DNA from: CAZMGG01 sp964565715
GTDB lineage: Bacteria; Planctomycetota; UBA1135; UBA2386
Length of the DNA stretch: 15,562 bases
NCBI GenBank assembly: GCA_964565715.1
Contig: CAZMGG010000130.1
Location: 1 to 15,562, forward strand
Reading direction: 5' to 3'
Position numbers and translations under genes: made by a program. The notes under the pieces are model-generated. The model was not told the origin of the DNA, ran no database searches, and was given only the letters and a program-made list of their open reading frames with translations. This document shows, in pieces, positions 13,729 to 15,562 of the stretch (the stretch's first letter is position 1; every line of letters begins with the position of its first letter).

Positions 13729-14531
13729 CGCAGCATCGCATCCAGCGGACGCGGACACTCCCACACCGACGCCAGCGACACGTCGCGCGGCCGCGTCGCG
13801 TCCTGGCATTCCACGGCCTGCAGCAGCTCCGCCGACAGGCCCTGCAAAGCGCAGAAGCGCAGGCCCAGCTCCCAGCGCGACACCCGTTCGGGCCCGGCCA
13901 GGTGCGCGAGCCGCGGGCCGGAACGCAGCACCAGCAGGTCCGCCAGGCCCTCGGCCGCATCCCGCGCGTGCAACGGCGTGCGGTACTCATTGGTGTAGAG
14001 CATGACCGGCGTGCTGGCGCGCAGGCCCGCGCGGATCATCCCCGTGGCGCCCTGATCGCGCGCGTCCGGGCCGAACAGCAACGGCACCCGCACGACGCGA
14101 CCGCCCAGCGCCAGCACCCGTTCCTCGCCTTCGGCCTTGCTGGCGCCGTAGGCCGACAACGGACCCACCGGATCGTCGGCGGCGTAGGGCGCGCTCCGGC
14201 CGTCGAACACCAGATCCGTCGACACGTGCAGCAGCCGGTCGCCCAGTTCCCGGGCGAGGGCCTCTGGCACCGCGGCGTTGATCCGGCGGGCGCCTTCCGG
14301 GTCCTGCTGGCACTGGCCCATGCGCGAACGGGCGGCGAGGTGCAGCACGAGATCCGGCCGCGTCGTGGCCAGCAGGGCCGCGCGGGCCGCGGGATCGGCC
14401 AGGTCCGCCGGATGGTCGCCGCCATGACCCCCGCTGGTCAGGACCTGGTGCCCGCGCCGGCGCAGTCCGGCCGTGGCGTGGGGCCCGAGGAAGCCGGTGG
14501 CTCCCGTGACCAGGACGCGGAACCGGACCAT
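13719..14531 (-). CDS. RmlD-type NAD(P)-dependent sugar reductase/epimerase
   Basis: The 270-residue extended short-chain dehydrogenase has the nucleotide-binding motif TGATGFLG (9-16), DLVLHLAA (60-67), STDLVFDG (104-111), the catalytic YGASK (128-132) and RTPLHARDAAEGL (184-196). The STDxVFDG...YGxSK layout and the C-terminal RPRDVSL (247-253) are typical of dTDP-4-dehydrorhamnose reductase (RmlD) and its relatives, which reduce 4-keto-deoxysugar nucleotides. It is slightly shorter than usual (about 280-300). The role in dTDP-rhamnose synthesis is inferred; RmlA and RmlB are not in the window, and the RmlC-like gene is convergent. The ATG at 14531 fits the Rossmann start. Only 38 bp separate it from the divergent lipid kinase start. 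Confidence 0.88.
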   Translation of the reverse strand: MVRFRVLVTGATGFLGPHATAGLRRRGHQVLTSGGHGGDHPADLADPAARAALLATTRPDLVLHLAARSRMGQCQQDPEGARRINAAVPEALARELGDRLLHVSTDLVFDGRSAPYAADDPVGPLSAYGASKAEGEERVLALGGRVVRVPLLFGPDARDQGATGMIRAGLRASTPVMLYTNEYRTPLHARDAAEGLADLLVLRSGPRLAHLAGPERVSRWELGLRFCALQGLSAELLQAVECQDATRPRDVSLASVWECPRPLDAMLRDG

Positions 14532-14569
14532 GGGGGCCGTATGGTGGCGCGCCCCTTCTGAGAACGGAA
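14532..14569. promoter_or_regulatory. Compact divergent promoter region
   Basis: Two genes start back-to-back 38 bp apart. TATGGT (14540-14545, plus) fits a TAnnnT -10 for the lipid kinase. On the other strand the overlapping CACCATACGGCC (14546-14535) resembles the RACAAT elements elsewhere in the window and would start transcription within a few bases of the reductase ATG. Neither has a recognisable -35. Confidence 0.3.
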
Positions 14570-15442
14570 GTGCCGAGACGCATCCTGATCGTGGCCAACC
14601 CGGTGTCCGGCGGCGGCCGGGCCCGCGCGCTGGCACCGGCCCTCGCCGCGGCGCTGCGCGGTCACGGGATCGACGGCGTCGTCCACTTCACCAGCGGTGC
14701 GGGCGACGCGGCTCGGCGGGCGCGGGCGGCCGGCGCGGAGGACTGGCAGGCGCTGGTGGCCGTCGGCGGCGACGGCACCGTCAACGAGATCCTGAACGGC
14801 ATGCCGGACCCGGGCCGGCCGCTCGGCGTGCTGCCGCTCGGCACCGCCAACGTGCTGGCGATGGAACTGGGCCTGCCGCGCCGGCCCGCGGCGGCCGCGG
14901 CGGTGTTCGCCGCCGGCCGGACGCGGTCCCTGGCGATCGGCACCGCCAACGGGCGGCGCTTCCTGCTGTTCTGCGGGGCCGGCATCGACGGCGTCGTGGT
15001 GCGGGAGCAGGAGCGGCGGCGCGGCCGCGTGCGCGGCAAGCTGAAGTGGCTGCGGCCGATCCTGCACGCAGCACGAAACTGGCCGGCGGCGGACCTGCGG
15101 GCCGAACTGGCCGACGGCACGGTGCTGGAGGAGCTCGCGATGGTGCTGGTGACGCGGGTGCGCACGTACGGCGGCATGGTGACGCTGCCGCCGGGCATCG
15201 ATCCGGACGACGGACGGCTGCACGCGGTGTGCTTCCGGAAGATGGGGCGCGCGCGCTTCCTGTGGCACGCGCTGCGGGGCTTCCTCGGCCGCATGCGCGA
15301 GACGCACGATCTGCTGGTGCGGCCGACGACGGCGGTGCGGATCGCGGGCGGCGGGCCGTGGCAGGTCGACGGCGACCTGGGCGGCGAGGGACCGGTCGAC
15401 GTCGCGTTGCTGCCGGTGCAGGCGCGGTTGCTGGTGCCCTGA
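14570..15442 (+). CDS. Diacylglycerol kinase family lipid kinase
   Basis: The 290-residue protein belongs to the DAGK catalytic-domain family (YegS/DgkB/BmrU group), which phosphorylates diacylglycerol or similar lipids at the inner face of the membrane. Motifs seen are NPVSGGGRA (10-18), the nucleotide-binding VGGDGTVNEILNG (65-77), PLGTANVLAMELGLP (89-103), CGAGIDG (135-141) and the C-terminal WQVDGD (264-269). Length is typical. The start is GTG at 14570; no good Shine-Dalgarno is visible, but the IVANPVSGG strand begins right after it, as in homologues. It is divergent from the RmlD-like gene and convergent with the partial gene at the right edge. The lipid substrate cannot be told from sequence. 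Confidence 0.9.
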   Translation: MPRRILIVANPVSGGGRARALAPALAAALRGHGIDGVVHFTSGAGDAARRARAAGAEDWQALVAVGGDGTVNEILNGMPDPGRPLGVLPLGTANVLAMELGLPRRPAAAAAVFAAGRTRSLAIGTANGRRFLLFCGAGIDGVVVREQERRRGRVRGKLKWLRPILHAARNWPAADLRAELADGTVLEELAMVLVTRVRTYGGMVTLPPGIDPDDGRLHAVCFRKMGRARFLWHALRGFLGRMRETHDLLVRPTTAVRIAGGGPWQVDGDLGGEGPVDVALLPVQARLLVP

Positions 15443-15467
15443 GACTCTGTGACCGACGCCTGATCGC

Positions 15468-15485
15468 GTGCGCTCCTCAGCGCAC
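15468..15485. terminator. 7-bp hairpin straddling a convergent stop codon
   Basis: GTGCGCT (15468-15474) and AGCGCAC (15479-15485) pair perfectly around a 4-nt loop (15475-15478). The TGA of the minus-strand partial gene (15479-15477) falls at the loop/stem border. It lies 25 bp after the lipid kinase stop, so it may serve both genes. There is no T-run. Confidence 0.45.
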
Positions 15486-15562
15486 CAGGAACCTGTGGCC
15501 GGCAGTTGCCCCGTGGCGCAAGGGATCGGCCGGATCGAGCCACAACCACTGGGCGAACACCG
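15477..15562 (-). CDS. C-terminal end of an unidentified, probably secreted protein (partial)
   Basis: One minus-strand frame running in from the right edge ends in TGA at 15479-15477. It reads VFAQWLWLDPADPLRHGATA followed by GHRFLVR and stop, 27 residues in all. The FAQW...LDP pattern followed by a small-residue turn and a final short strand resembles C-termini of secreted planctomycete proteins as I remember them; this is inference. A stop overlapped by a hairpin, as at the other convergent junction near 13719, supports it as a real gene end. The start lies outside the window and the function is unknown. Confidence 0.55.
   Translation of the reverse strand, partial: VFAQWLWLDPADPLRHGATAGHRFLVR

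Noticed and set aside
1..15562. CRISPR array, tRNA/rRNA, insertion sequence, prophage or defence island
   Set aside because: I saw no regularly spaced repeats, no cloverleaf or rRNA sequence, no transposase or integrase motifs, and no nuclease/toxin pairs. Gene content is metabolic, envelope and signalling.

Overview
The window is about 15.5 kb of very GC-rich bacterial DNA, mostly protein-coding, with intergenic gaps no longer than about 210 bp. It holds 12 complete genes, two partial edge fragments, and no RNA gene, insertion sequence or CRISPR array that I can see. The best guess for the organism is a high-GC Planctomycetota bacterium. The reasons are a fused class II aldolase/short-chain dehydrogenase, an SUMF1-type domain in a large exported protein, several exported proteins of unknown family, frequent GTG starts, patchy Shine-Dalgarno use, and a partial C-terminus at the right edge that resembles secreted planctomycete proteins. 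This is inference; there is no rRNA or other phylogenetic marker here.

Layout. Positions 87-4825 (minus) hold four genes in one direction: the RhaD-like aldolase/dehydrogenase, a DUF2892-type membrane protein, and an ABC-2 exporter pair whose genes overlap by ATGA. Positions 4891-6468 (minus) hold a two-gene envelope unit: a lipoprotein-like protein, then a putative beta-barrel whose ribosome binding site overlaps the upstream stop codon. A divergent plus-strand gene (6555-8579) encodes a large membrane-anchored or secreted protein of unknown function. It converges on an RluA-family pseudouridine synthase (8598-9569, minus). Divergent from that is an HD-GYP response regulator (9752-10852, plus), probably a cyclic-di-GMP phosphodiesterase. 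Next on the plus strand come an exported SUMF1-domain protein that lacks the catalytic cysteines (11060-13030) and a divergent RmlC-type epimerase (13137-13703). The latter converges on an RmlD-type NAD(P)-dependent reductase (13719-14531, minus). Back-to-back with that is a diacylglycerol/lipid kinase (14570-15442, plus), which converges on the last codons of another minus-strand gene at the right edge.

How the genes relate. Only the ABC pair and the lipoprotein/barrel pair are clear functional units. The aldolase/dehydrogenase points to deoxy-sugar (L-rhamnose type) breakdown. The RmlC-like and RmlD-like genes point to deoxy-sugar nucleotide metabolism, but they are convergent and not an operon. 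Most of the rest looks like a chromosomal mix of housekeeping and envelope genes, not a defence island or mobile element.

The structures that gene calls do not explain are short GC-rich hairpins sitting on or next to stop codons (five perfect ones), a long hairpin in the leader of the RmlC-like gene, a recurring RACAAT-type promoter-like element, and a sharply lower-GC 58-bp left edge that reads as a TPR fragment. I found no convincing new multi-gene system. The best candidates for new biology are the lipoprotein/barrel pair, the cysteine-less SUMF1 protein with an unassigned C-terminal half, and the 674-residue secreted protein.
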